Assembly: GCF_009730915.1 (NCBI RefSeq)
Contig: NC_052475.1
Span: forward strand, 24,985,016-25,049,015
Reading direction: 5' to 3'
Source: Dioscorea cayenensis subsp. rotundata
Lineage: Eukaryota; Streptophyta; Magnoliopsida; Dioscoreales; Dioscoreaceae
Length of the DNA: 64,000 nt
In this document: piece after piece, positions 24,498 through 36,314 of the stretch
How positions within the stretch are numbered: the first letter of the stretch is position 1
Layout of the letters: each line of letters starts with the position of its first letter
Made by a program: the position numbers and the translations under genes
The notes under the pieces: generated by a model
Seen by the model: the letters and a program-made list of their open reading frames with translations, nothing else
What the model was told of the DNA's origin: nothing
The model's database searches: none

Positions 24498-27079
24498 GTC
24501 AATGGTGGAAAAGAAGAAGACGTTTGGAGGTGCAGGACACATTGGGAAATTCATAACCATGTATGTATCTTTCTTGTATTCTTTTAGCTTCTCTTACAAA
24601 ATCATAATGTTATTTGCAATAAACACTTCTATTTAATTATGGGCATGCACAGACGTAGAATAAGGTCAATAAGCATCCATATCTGTGAGTTTTGGGATTC
24701 TATTTTAGGTTCTCCAGGAAACAAACACCCAACACCAATGATTCAATATCAGTAGATCAAAACGCCAAAAGGCAGTTGGTTAAATGAAAAAAATAGATAA
24801 ACCACTCGTATGAGAAAAAGGAGAAAAAGAATATAAAAAGGAAAGTACAATAGAAAAGCAATACGACAAAAAGATCCACTAGAGATGGATCAATGTAAAA
24901 GAAAAAAGGAGATAAAGACAACGAAATAAAGAAGAAACTGCCCCACATCACCCTAGAGGACATCATCTAGGGTGGAAAAACTCAAGATGTAGTGCTAGTC
25001 TGTGCTCTGGATTGAAGCCTCACTGGCAGTATCACTCGTACTGACTGACTCAGAGTGAGATCCCATGAACTTAAGACTACAGTGAACAAGAGCAATGGAA
25101 TCATCATACTTTGATTTCTTTCCCTATGGAACTGCACATAACCAAAATAGGATCATATGATCAATCTTGACACAAATGGAATGCACATGGAGAGATTTAG
25201 AATTGAAAATGCGCTCGTTTCTTTTAAGCCAAATATTCCAAGTAATCGCCTTAGTTAGGAGATCCCTTATTTTTAGCATCGCCGGCCGGATAGACATTCT
25301 CCAGTCACGCCATAGCCCATTCAACGAGGAAAGCAAGGGAGGTAGCGGGAGAAGATGACCAAAATGTACCCAAAAATGCTCAGCTAGGGGACATTGTAGA
25401 AACGAATGATCTATTGATTCAATTGCCGAATGATAGATGACACATGTTGTGGTCGGGAGTTTGTTGCATCTTCTCCTAGCTAAGTTATCGAGAGCAAGTA
25501 TTTTATTTCTCCACGCAAGCCAGTTTAAGAGATCAATTTTCAGTGGGCATGCGCTTCTCCATAATAGGTGATTTATCTGGCATCTTAAACCTCCGTAGAA
25601 GGATTTGACGGAGAAATTGTCTTTAGGAGTAAGACACCTTCTTTTGGAGTCCCCTTCACCATTGTTGTGGTTATTGGGTCTGTCTACATATTCTGATGCC
25701 TTTGGATCCAAGTTAAAAGGAACTGTGTTCATCAAATGGGCAAGGTCCCGTGCTATTCCACCACTAATGGTGTGAGGTCTTAAAATCACATGGCCAAATA
25801 TTCATGGGTGCACGTCCCTCAAACCACCAATCGTGCCAAAAGGAAGTGGTGGCTCCATCACGTATTGTGCAATCAGTGCAACCCTTGAAAGCAGACTAGC
25901 AGCTAAAGACTCCTTCCCAAAAGAAAGATTTCCTCATGGACATGGATGAGCTCATGAAAATAAAAATAAAATTAAAAAATAACAATATGGCCAATGGACC
26001 TCTTGGGCGATTGGCACCAGGTCCCTCATGAGGGACTAACTCCTTTTAAATGAGGAAGTTTGCCATCTATTTATAAAAAAAAAAACAGGTATTCGATTAG
26101 TATTTCTTTAATTTTTTTTTCTTTAAGATTTTTATGGAGATAGATGTTCATACTGAATCATAATTTATGTGATCTTATACGTTAATGCCCAATTTGTAAT
26201 TTATAATTCACAATAAACCATAATCAAGTATTTTTATGTGATTTGGAAAAAAGTCAAGAATATCTGCAGATAGCTAAATTAGAGGTGCTAGTAGTGGATT
26301 TTCTTCCAACTCTCTTTTATACAAAGGCTTGATTTGCAAATATTATTACCTTCTAACTTAAGATTGAATTTAATCATGATGTAATTGCATAGCTCTGTTA
26401 AAAATCTGTAGGTCAATGGTGCTAATAAAATTAACCACTCAGTAATGTATCTAAAATTCATGTTTGGACTGTTATATTCATAAACATTTTCTGTTTTCTC
26501 CTCCAATATTGTCCTGAAAAATTGTTCTTCTTTATATCTCAACCCTTTTGCTGTTTTATCTTCCATTTGTAATGGACTTATCTTGTCATTTTCACATTTT
26601 ATGTTTCTTTATTTTTAATATTGCCGGCCGTGCCGTATCTCTAACTCCTTTTTCTTTAACAAATTGTGTTATTTTAATAAAAAAAAAACTTACAGAAGTT
26701 TGTTTAGTGTTCTTGAATCAGCAACTGATCTAATTTTTTATATTTAAATGTTCTCAGCAAGAATAGATCGCCACAAATTGAGCAACATTACAACAGTAAA
26801 CATTGCTCTTTATTGATGAATTGTTAAAAAAAAAAAGAGAAAAAATCTGTGCAACTGAGGATGATGTTCTGAAGAAGATCAAGGTGAATAAATGAACAAA
26901 TTTTATATTATTTTTTTAGTTCCTAAATTGGTTTATTTGAACTAACCTTGGTTTGATTGCAAAGTCTACAAACACATTGAATTTCATACTAGCAATAACC
27001 ATTTAACTTTGAGATTGAACCATATTATCCTCATGTGAAACACACCACAGATGATGAATGTCTCCATGGTTTGATTTGA
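24498..27079 (+). pseudogene. PCBER-like pseudogene split by a LINE
   Basis: At 24498-24560 the sequence mirrors the first exon of the neighbouring genes: AGAGATCGTCAATGG then a shortened KKKTFGGAGHIGKFIT, with the LIIGG part of the NADPH loop deleted. At 26847-26890 EDDVLKKIK remains from the end of exon 4, and at 26964-27079 TNTLNFILAI, FEIEPYYPHVKHTTDDE and a terminal stop remain from exon 5. Exons 2, 3 and most of 4 are missing. A LINE 3' fragment on the opposite strand lies between the two remnants. Confidence 0.75.
24787..25940 (-). mobile_element. 5'-truncated LINE fragment (zf-RVT end)
   Basis: On the minus strand the frame at 25789-25124 encodes the C-terminal zinc-binding region of a plant L1-type LINE: SVKSFYGGLRCQINHLLW, NWLAWRNKILALDNLARRRC, CVIYHSAIESIDHSFLQC and AITWNIWLKRNERIF. 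Further 5', in another frame, RKSFFWEGVFSC and IWP match the intact LINE at 36-39 kb, so the copy has frameshifts. Its 3' end reads GTGGTTTATC near 24795-24805, a variant of the terminal hairpin in the other LINE copies. Confidence 0.75.
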
Positions 27080-27414
27080 ATTGATTAGATAATGTATTTT
27101 AGAGTTTCCTTGTTCTTTTTCTTCGGTCTTTTCAGCTATCAATGAAAATGCAGTAATTAGTTCTCTATATGTATATATATACTTTACTTTTTTTGTTCTG
27201 CTCTAATAATAAAAGAGGTGAAACATGAATTTTAGGCACATTATTTTTAAGTTTTATCAGCAAAACATTGACTGAAATTTTTAGCAGAGGCATGCAATTA
27301 CATCTGCATTACCAAAAATGATGTAATTGCATTGCTCTTCTAAAAATTTATCAAGTCAATGGAGTGCACACTAATGAAACATCAACATCAGAAAAAGACA
27401 CATTCATTTTTCTG

Positions 27415-27422
27415 TATATAAA
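27415..27422 (+). promoter_or_regulatory. TATA box of the second PCBER-like gene
   Basis: TATATAAA lies 56 bp upstream of the ATG at 27471, so this copy retains a core promoter. Confidence 0.55.
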
Positions 27423-27470
27423 CAATAGATTGGTTCCAATGTGTTTGAACATCTCAAGAAAAGAACAACA

Positions 27471-28830
27471 ATGGCAGAAAATAAGAGCAAAATATTGATC
27501 ATCGGAGGAACAGGTCACATGGGAAAATTCATAGTGCAAGCAAGTGCCAACTCCGGCCACCCTACCTTCATCCTTCTCTGGCCAACCACAGTCTCCGATC
27601 CGGTGAAAATGAACCTCATTAATGACTTCAAGAGCTCTGGTGTTACAAGTCTCTATGTATAACTCTTCTCTTAATCATAGTCTTGACTCAATGTTTATCG
27701 AATCACGGTAAATAATTGGCTTGTATATATGCATTATTGCAGGGAGATAGATATACATGATCATGAGAGTTTAGTGAAGGCCATCAAACAAGTTGATGTA
27801 GTGATATCAGCTTTGGGATCTCACCAAGTGAATGATCAGACTAAGATCATAGACGCCATTAAAGAAGCCAGAAACATCAAGGCTAGTGTGTGTGTGTTTG
27901 TGTATATGTATATTAGATCATTACATTATATATATAGTATGTACTAAATCATTATTATGAGTACTTTTTGGATGATCACAGAGGTTCTTCCCCTCTGAAT
28001 TTGGGATTGATGTTGATCGATCTCACAGCGTTGATCCCGCTAAATCACTCTTTAGCATCATTTCTCAACAAAGAAGAACAATTGAAGCATCAGGCATTCC
28101 TTACACCATTGTGGTCTCTATCTTGTTTGCAAGCTACTTCCTTCCTACACTGGCTCAAGCTGAAGCCACAGGTCCTCCCACTGATAAAGTGTTCATACTT
28201 GGTGATGGCACCCCTAGAGGTAACTAACTTAACTAACTCTATTTCTAAATTTCTAATTAATAGTGTCACATATTCAAATTAAATATATGATCATGCATGA
28301 TCCATTTAATTAGAATGGAGATATGATTGCTTGATTTTGTAGCAATCTTTGTGAAAGAGGAGGATATTGCAACATACACCATTAGAGCTGTGGATGATCC
28401 AAGAACAGTGAACATGGTTCTTTACTTGAAACCTCCTGCCAATTTTTACTCTCAAAATGAACTTGTTGCACTGTGGGAGAAGAAGACTGGCAAAACCTTG
28501 GAGAAAATCTATGTCCCTGAGGATCAAATTTTCAAGAGAATTCAAGGTGAGTGAATTAAGAAACTTTTATTTGTTTATTTATTTATTTATTTAAAATGTT
28601 TAATGTTTGAAGTTTTTATTTTGGAGTACTAAATAGTAATAAAAAAAATTGCAGAGACTGAATATCCAGTGAATCTGCTACTTGCAATAAACCATTCAGT
28701 GTTTGTGAATGGTGATTGTACAAACTTTGAGATTGAACCAAGATTTGGAGTTGAAGCTTCAAAACTTTATTTTGATGTGAAGTACACCACTGTTGATGAG
28801 TATCTCAATGGTCTGTCTCATTTGAATTAA
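27471..28830 (+). CDS. PCBER-like reductase paralog lacking the catalytic lysine
   Basis: Five exons, 27471-27656, 27747-27881, 27982-28219, 28343-28546 and 28655-28830, join to 312 residues with the same exon plan as the gene at 20.7 kb. The Rossmann loop IIGGTGHMGKF is present. Two functional positions differ: Arg37 (LVRAAT in the sister) is Trp (LLWPTT), and Lys134 (FATKAQIRR) is Ile (FSIISQQRR). The first should weaken NADPH preference and the second should remove the known catalytic residue. Exon 2 must use the AG at 27745-27746, four bases past the first AG, and intron 2 appears to start GC (AAG then GCTAGT) instead of GT; both are needed to keep the frame. The whole frame is otherwise open, so it is either a neofunctionalised paralog or an early pseudogene. 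Confidence 0.8.
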
Positions 28831-30162
28831 TCTTGATGTATTGATGATTTAAGTATCTTATATTATATACAATTGTCTAAATGAATAATGAGTTTGCTCC
28901 CTTGTATTTCTTTTGTTAAAGTGAAAATCATTTATGAAAAGTGGGTTTTACTAGATTAATAAAACTTACTTTATGTTCTTTTTTTAAGGAAAAAGCTACA
29001 TAAATTATATTGATTTCAAACATTATGATTATCTGATCATTGAGCTTAGTAATTGCCTATGTCTTTGAATAAAGTTGATAGGCTAATCTAACAATGGAAT
29101 CAATTGGTATCTTTTTCTTGCTTTTATTGCCTTAGTTTAATGAATTATTGGCTTATCATCATAGTTCTTGACCATGCCATGATCTAAGACCATTCAAATT
29201 AAATTAAAGTTATAATATTAAAACATATCAATCTAACCTTTGAGTCTTTGGTCTTTTGCTATTAATTACATAATAGCCGGCCCAAAAACGTATCATTGAT
29301 CTCATAGATCTTTTGTCTAGTGGGAACAACAAATGAAAAGACACATTAAAATCCAATGCTTCTTTGATTCACCTTTTCTTTTAAACAAATTGGCCACCAT
29401 TAGAGAGCACTAATGAGTACGTACTTGAAAAAGTCAAGTTGATCACCTTTGCTATAATGAAAAAAATCAATAAAATATTTTCATTGCTTTTTGAAATCTA
29501 TATATACACTTATTAATTTGAACTCTTAGAAATTAGTTGTTAAATCAAATGTAGTTGTAGTGTCAAAGAAGAAAATATGAGCATTTTTTATTAAAAAAAA
29601 TGAGCATTTGAATTTTTAAAAATAAATAAATAAATGACATGAAGAAATCACTTATTAATTATTTCGAAGCATCAGCACAAGATTATGAAATTAGAACTAC
29701 TACTTCAAGGTCTACTTGGAAAAGTTTAAACAATGTTTTAGTGTTCTTGGTTTATACTCTAAGCAAATGCTATGTTTTCAAATTTCAATACTTCTCTCAC
29801 TCTCTCTCAAAGTTTATAAATCTCACTGTATGATTAAGATGACTTGTTTGACTCTTAATTTTTAATTTATTATGCAATTGAAACTTCAAAATATCTCTTT
29901 AATGTTCACAAGTGTCTGATGATAGAAGAAATAGTCTATTATTTAAATATGATAAAACAAAATGATTAATTTGATTTTTAATATGTTTTATGGATAATCT
30001 AAGAGATTATGGTTTCTTTGTGCCGGAAACATGCCGCTTTCAAGTGTTAATTTTTTTTAATTATATTTAATTAAAATGATGTTAAATATTTTGTATAAAA
30101 AAAGTGTTAATAATCATTTTTTGGGCTTTTTAACCCACCACCAATTTTCAAGAGCCACAAAC
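28831..30162. other. intergenic, no gene seen
   Basis: AT-rich spacer downstream of the reductase cluster. Open frames such as 29639-29833 are short and show no domain. Confidence 0.4.
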
Positions 30163-30900
30163 TTAAAGTCCCGTTTAGTGGACATGATAGGATATGGACG
30201 GATATGATATAAGGACTTGATAGTAATAGGAAAGGATATGTGCATGATAAACTCATATCCTATCTTATGTTTGGTGCGCACCGGATAAACTATTGCATAG
30301 CATTTATTATCCTATTTTACGTTTGAAGTAGACCAGATAATGACATGATATGAATGATATGTAAATAGACAAAATTACCCTTTATAATATGATTATATAT
30401 TATTTTTCAAAATAGACTTTTAAAAAAAATTTCCTTAATGATTTACTTATCGGTATTTTTATGAGTTTCTATTAAATTATTAAAAAAAACCTATAAATAA
30501 TGCCCATAAATATATAAATCATAATATTACTAACTTGCAAAAATTATACCTCAAACCTATTTGCTAGAAAAAAATAACCAAAAATCCATAAATATAGTAA
30601 ATTAAATACATCACCGAAATCAATTAAAAAAATCATCCCATCAGAAAAACTAAGACATGATAACAAACGATATTTAGATTAAAAAAATAGCCTGTTCAAG
30701 CACAAGATCGACGGAGAAACTCTTCAACCACTTCGGATGCGAAAAACCCTACTTAGTGAAATTAGCGTTATATTTAGTTGTTGATAAGCTTTCTATCCAA
30801 GTATCAAAAGATGGAAAGAAGGCATATAATCAAACCTAGATGAGTTTAATAAACCATAAATAGGGTAAAAAAAAATTAAAATTTTATCATATCTTACATG

Positions 30901-30954
30901 CAGGGGCGGAAGGAGGAGTCAAGGGGGTGCTTGAGCACCCCCTTGGCCTCATCT

Positions 30955-30998
<44 letters not shown>

Positions 30999-31521
30999 TA
31001 TGAATATATTTATATGTTTATATTTAATATAATCTTGGATATCATGTGGACTTATTTTTTAGATTCTATAGTAAGTTAGTAACAAGCTACTTCACCCACT
31101 TAAAAATTTACTCTAATGGTTTTTCTATATAAAATCTTCAAATTTTAAAAAACAACTTTATAATCAGTTTTGATTTTGTTGAATGCCATAATCTTACGAG
31201 TCTTATTATTAAACTAGTTAAAACTAGATTGTATTTGGTCAAATGATTCAACTTTTACTTAGTAATGATAGTTGTTAGCTGTATATATATTTTATATTTT
31301 TTAAAATATTTATTATTGTTATTTAGTTTGAATTAATATAAAAAATTTCATATTTAAATTGAAATCAGATTGGATTTGACCGAATAATTAAACTCTTATC
31401 TCATGGTGATATATGGTATATTTTTTGAAATATTAATCATTATAATTTTAAGTTTGAAGTAATATAATTTTTTTAAAATTAAAGTTAGCACCCCTTGATT
31501 TTGGCCCTAGTTCCGTCACTG
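30901..31521. mobile_element. non-autonomous hAT element
   Basis: The ends CAGGGGCGGA and (reverse complement) CAGTGACGGA are inverted repeats. The next block, TCAAGGGGGTGCT / TCAAGGGGTGCT, is also shared in inverted orientation. An exact 8-bp duplication CTTACATG flanks it (30893-30900 and 31522-31529), as expected for hAT. The interior is AT-rich with a long (TA)n tract at about 30957-30992 and no coding capacity. Confidence 0.85.
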
Positions 31522-31563
31522 CTTACATGTTTTCATCCTGACTCCCCCCACATGATTTAATAT

Positions 31564-32964
31564 TGTCACGCCCCGACCCGCGGGCCCACGGGACGCGACA
31601 ATCGCCGCAGCAATCCCGAGGAGGGATACCCCGCCACTCAACCCTCAGGATGCCGCAAGGCTAATCAACACACATGGAATTCAACAATATACATATCGTA
31701 CATATAGAACAGAAAGAAACAATGTTACACAACGACAGTAACAACAACAATAACAACAAGGAAACAACCCTAATAACAGTAGGAAATGGTAATACACAGA
31801 AGTTTAAGAGTATTTAAATACTAAACCATGCAACAAGGTTTTCTACACACTAGTGGATCCATAGGGTCTTATAACATGTTCCATGACAACAACAACATAC
31901 ATGAACTGAAGGAAATACAACAGATGATAGAATAGTAGTAAATGCCCAAGACTGCCGCCACAGCATCACACCTACTACCCGCAATGGATCGGGAGAAAGA
32001 GAGAGGGATGAGTAACTCAAGTTACTCAGTGAGGGGAGATTAGCACAACCTTAGCAGAAAAATACACCAAAATAAATGCTTTACCAAAGTAATACAAGTT
32101 TAGAAACATTATTACGTATAATAGAAGCCTTCAAGAGAATTAAGAAGCATAGTAATATCAAGAAAACTCTTTTTACCCCAACTAGGGTTTACAACACAAA
32201 ATCATAAAGCATGGTTTTAAATACAAGTAAAACAACAAAATATCATGGGTTTGAAATAAATAAACACAATACCCAACACTCACCCAACATAACATGGTTC
32301 AGAAAAACTCTCTAAACCTTCGCGTGGCCATGGCTAGGGTTCGAGCCGCCAAGGTACTCATGCCCTTGACGTTGACCCATCGAGTTCACCGGTTGGTGAC
32401 TCCCAGCTACCGATGAATATCCAGTCAGGGCTCTACACTCCCACCTGAACTGGCCCTCGTAGTAATCAGCCGGTCGACACGCCACCTCAATAGGGTCGGG
32501 CCGTGAAGACCGCCTACTGCGATGAGGATATCACCAAAAATAATCACCACAATAAAAATACAACTCCACTCGAGTACAATATCCATCCATGATCATAAAT
32601 CAAGAATACCTCGGTCATTTGCACGAGGACAAGATAAACACATAAGCAAAGCCCAAACTTTTAACACAAAAATAATTTGCAAGTCCCAACACAAGCAACA
32701 ACATGGAAATCCTTTTTCCTTTCAACAATCCAAAAATTTGTTTCAAGCCTAGGATTTCACCAAATCAAAGATTTCCATAACAAAACTCAAGTTTCAAACA
32801 AAATAAAGATTTCACAAACTCATGGATACATATATCAATCACAATTTCCACGATAACAAAACAAAAGCCAAAAGAGACATCCAAGATTTGCCTCAACAAT
32901 AATTATCATTTACCAAATTGCCAAACAAGTATAAATCAATAAAACTTACTTGAAATATGATATG

Positions 32965-32999
<35 letters not shown>

Positions 33000-34169
33000 C
33001 TATTGGCATTCTTCTAATAAAGCTATGCTAAATAATTCCACTCACAAAATTGATGATTTCTCTTCCTCGCAAACTAATCCTCGGCCAACTCTTAGCCTCG
33101 ATCCAAAGCTTCACCTCCTTTCCAAACACAACAAATAACATCCAAGGTTAGTACAAAAATCCAAGCAAAGAAACCCTAGGTTCCTTCTAACAAACAACCA
33201 TAACTTGATCTTAGGGTTGGCTCAAACATAGGTTTAAAGGTTCCCAATAAGTTTCTAGGGGTTTTAGCTTCAATCTAATCCAAAGAAATCAAAGAAACAA
33301 CTAAAGATTGCCGGTGCTACAGTAAAATCAGGGTTGCTACAGTACCCGAGAGCAAACTCAACAACACTACAAGGGAAAGACACCAAGTTCTCTTAACAAT
33401 ACAATGGCCAACTAAAAGACACATAAATCTACACATCTATGGCATCATTTTGAGCTCTTAGCATCCATCTCATTCCCACCAAAACTCCACAAATATGGCA
33501 TCAAAACTCATGGAATTCAAAGGAATACTAATTCCATGGACACAAAGATGAAATACAAGGGCTTCACAACTCAAACAACCTTCAAATTGCCAAATAATTA
33601 CAAAGATCTTGAAAACAAGATTCCAAAGAAGAGCATGAGAGTTAAATAACCATTTCAAGATCTAAAAACACAAGCACTACATGAAAGAATCATGCCTTAT
33701 CCCAACAAATGAAAAGAAATGATCATTACCTTCTAAGTTTCTACTCAAACAAGATTGGGCATGAAGAAGAGAAAACCAGCCCTAGAGATGAAGAAGAGAA
33801 GAATTTATAAAGGAATGAGAAACTTAGCTTATAAGCAACCTTGGATTTAAAGGAATGGATAAGGTTTTTAAGGGAAAATGACCATTTTGCCCCTTAAGCT
33901 TCAATACATTAACTAAAATGCCATGGACTTCAAGAAATGACCAAGTTACCCTCATTCTTATAAAACAAAGACTAGAGTGAATAAGCATTTGGCAAAAAGA
34001 CAACAATGCCCTTGTACATTCAAGAAAAGACATTGGTGAGTAAGCTTGGTTGATAATTACTCAAATGACCCCAACTAACCCAACAAATGCCATGGAAATC
34101 CTCTACCCTCCTAATGGCCAAGGAAAACAAAAAAATAAGAAGAAGAAAAGTGACGGGCCAGGTATCACA
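31564..34169. mobile_element. solo LTR, probably Gypsy type (fossil)
   Basis: The segment starts TGTCACGCCCCGACCC, ends GGCCAGGTATCACA (TG...CA), and is flanked by a perfect 5-bp duplication AATAT (31559-31563 and 34170-34174). It is about 2.6 kb and contains no gag or pol region and no second copy of its own start, so it reads as a solo LTR left by recombination. AGTAACTCAAGTTACTCAGT and GCTACAGTA motifs are frequent in LTRs of plant Gypsy elements in my experience; the lineage is not certain. The intact duplication suggests moderate age. Confidence 0.7.
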
Positions 34170-34369
34170 AATATCATGTCCCAGGTAGGATAAATTGGGT
34201 CAATAGGATAATATTATCATGTCCTATTGGCACACCAAACAAAGAAAAATAATAGGATATGACTATCATATCCTATGGCCCTTATCATATCTGCCAAACA
34301 ACCCTAAATCAATATGAGACAAGGTATTAAAAGCTTTATAAAAAAATATATCTCAACAAATATAGAACC

Positions 34370-34616
34370 CATCATCTAGGGACGTCCCTAGATTTCAAAT
34401 CTAGGGATGTCCATAAGAAATGCACTCGGATGAAAAATCGACTGTCTTATCATTATGAACAGAGAAACCGCGTTCTACAGTAGTTGTCAGATGTCGATCA
34501 TGAACAGTAAAAAGGTGTACGGTGTTTATATAATCAATCAACCATCGGATGATGATCCACGGCTTAGATTTAAAAACATCCCTAGATTTAAAATCTAGGG
34601 ACGTCCCTAGATGATG
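34370..34616. mobile_element. MITE with about 41-bp terminal inverted repeats
   Basis: The left arm starting CATCATCTAGGGACGTCCCT and the right arm ending in its reverse complement match over about 41 bp with one mismatch, and each arm itself contains the palindrome CTAGGGACGTCCCTAG. Between the arms are about 165 bp of non-coding sequence. I see no clear target duplication, so the superfamily (Mutator-like?) is open. Confidence 0.7.
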
Positions 34617-36314
34617 TTTTCCCTATATATATATATATATATTAAATTATCACTTTGAACTCTAGTTATTAATGTTTTTCAAAATTCTCTATTTCTTTTT
34701 TTATTTTATACAAATGCTATATGATTTGACTTCTAATTATATAAATCTTTATAACCGACCTCATATATATTACAATAAAGAATTAGTGGTTTACAATACA
34801 ATCTTGATCATTTTAATAATAATAAAAAAAATTCGTCCCGTTTAAAATCACTTTCCATACGACATCATTTAATAAATAAAATATAAAGATAAATCTCACC
34901 ATCATGCAAGTTAACACATTTCATGCAATCTATGGTGAGCAATTAAATAAATAAATAAGAAGAAAATTTGAAAGAGGACCATCCAATACGGTCAAATCTA
35001 AGATAGAAAAAGAATTTAAAGGATAAAAATGATCATATGAGATATGGGATCCATGGTGTTCAGAATACAAGATGTTCTTTTGGACTTCATGAAAGAAGAG
35101 CCATTATAATATTGTCTTCTTTTTGTGGCATGGTTCCCTAGAAATCTGATAGCAATAATTGGGCATTTTTAAAAAGTTTAATGCAAGTTGTGTGTGATGC
35201 TTTGATCTCCTCCACAAAAACATAGTCACTTAGTGTGTCATTGTTCATCATTTTATAAATAGAATCAGACTTCACACTTTCACTCACATGCATGCAATTC
35301 AGCTCAGACTCAAATAATTCATGTCTACTTTGTCCATAGGTGAAACTACCCATGAATCCTAGACCAGTGAGGCCTATTTGCTTTTGATATATTTTTTTTA
35401 AATTATATATATATACATATGAAGTGGAGAAGAAGTGCATAAATTTTTTATCTTGATTGATTAGAGTTATAAAAATGGCGTTTGGGATAGATATTTAATC
35501 AGTTAGCAACTATGTTTTTTTTTTAAAGTTAAAAATACTAGAGTCAAATATTTGATCTAACTATGTCCGATGTTTCTGACTATGTACGAATTAAAATAAG
35601 AGATTTATGGTTTGTTTGCAGAAATATTTACTAATTTTTTGTTGTTTTAGTTTGACAATCAAATATATTATAAAATGCTAAAATTTCCAAGTAAATAATA
35701 TGGTTAGAAATAACTAATTAATTAATAACGGAAGGATGAGGAATTGAGATTTACACTTGAAAAAATCGAGAATATTTTTAATAAATCTGGGTATTTACTA
35801 ACACAATAGATTAAGAACTTTAATGCTGGTCTTTATATAACCATCCCATCAAATGATTAACTCACTCGAAATCTTAAATAAATCATTGTACAAAGTAGCA
35901 ATTAGAACTACCATAGGATTCCAATGATAATATCATTTTATTTTGTGGTTCTCGAAGAGTCACGGCCGGAACTGAAAAGCCGTTTCATGGCAAAAAATAA
36001 AAAGGTAAAGGTAAAAAACCTATTGTGTGTACGTGAGTTCAGAATTTTTAAGCCAATTTTCGGATCCAACCTCTGAAATTTTTAAGGCAATGTGGTACTA
36101 ACTTTAGTAGAATATTTTGAAACAAATATGAGCCTAAAGTATATGGGCTCTCTAATAGTGATTAGTGTTTTTTTAGTTCTTTTTCTCTCATCTCGGGTTT
36201 TGTATTTACTTATTGTATTTAGTATTATTATTATTTACAATATGTGGTTTATTTTTTAAAATACAGATAAAATTAAAAATAAAACTAAAAGTAAATATTA
36301 AAAAAAAGGCAGCT
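34617..36314. other. intergenic, no gene supported
   Basis: AT-rich spacer. A 100-codon minus-strand frame at 35440-35138 begins MHFFSTSYVYIYNLKK and is not low-complexity, but it matches no family I know and has no clear promoter or splice partners. The last bases (36301-36314) are the left copy of the LINE target duplication. Confidence 0.35.

Larger units (their letters stand above)
30163..34307. mobile_element. TIR DNA element hosting nested insertions
   Basis: The left terminus (GTCCCGTTTAGTGGACATGA) and the reverse complement of the right terminus (TTAGGGTTGTTTGGCAGATA) are imperfect inverted repeats with repeated GATATGATA/ATAGGATATG motifs inside both ends. It has no transposase. Without the two internal insertions (30901-31521 and 31564-34169) it would be under 1 kb. 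A relative with similar ends lies at 17594-18018. I could not assign a target duplication. Confidence 0.5.

Noticed and set aside
35138-35440. 100-codon minus-strand frame
   Set aside because: Not low-complexity, but no domain, promoter or splice partner; cannot be supported as a gene.
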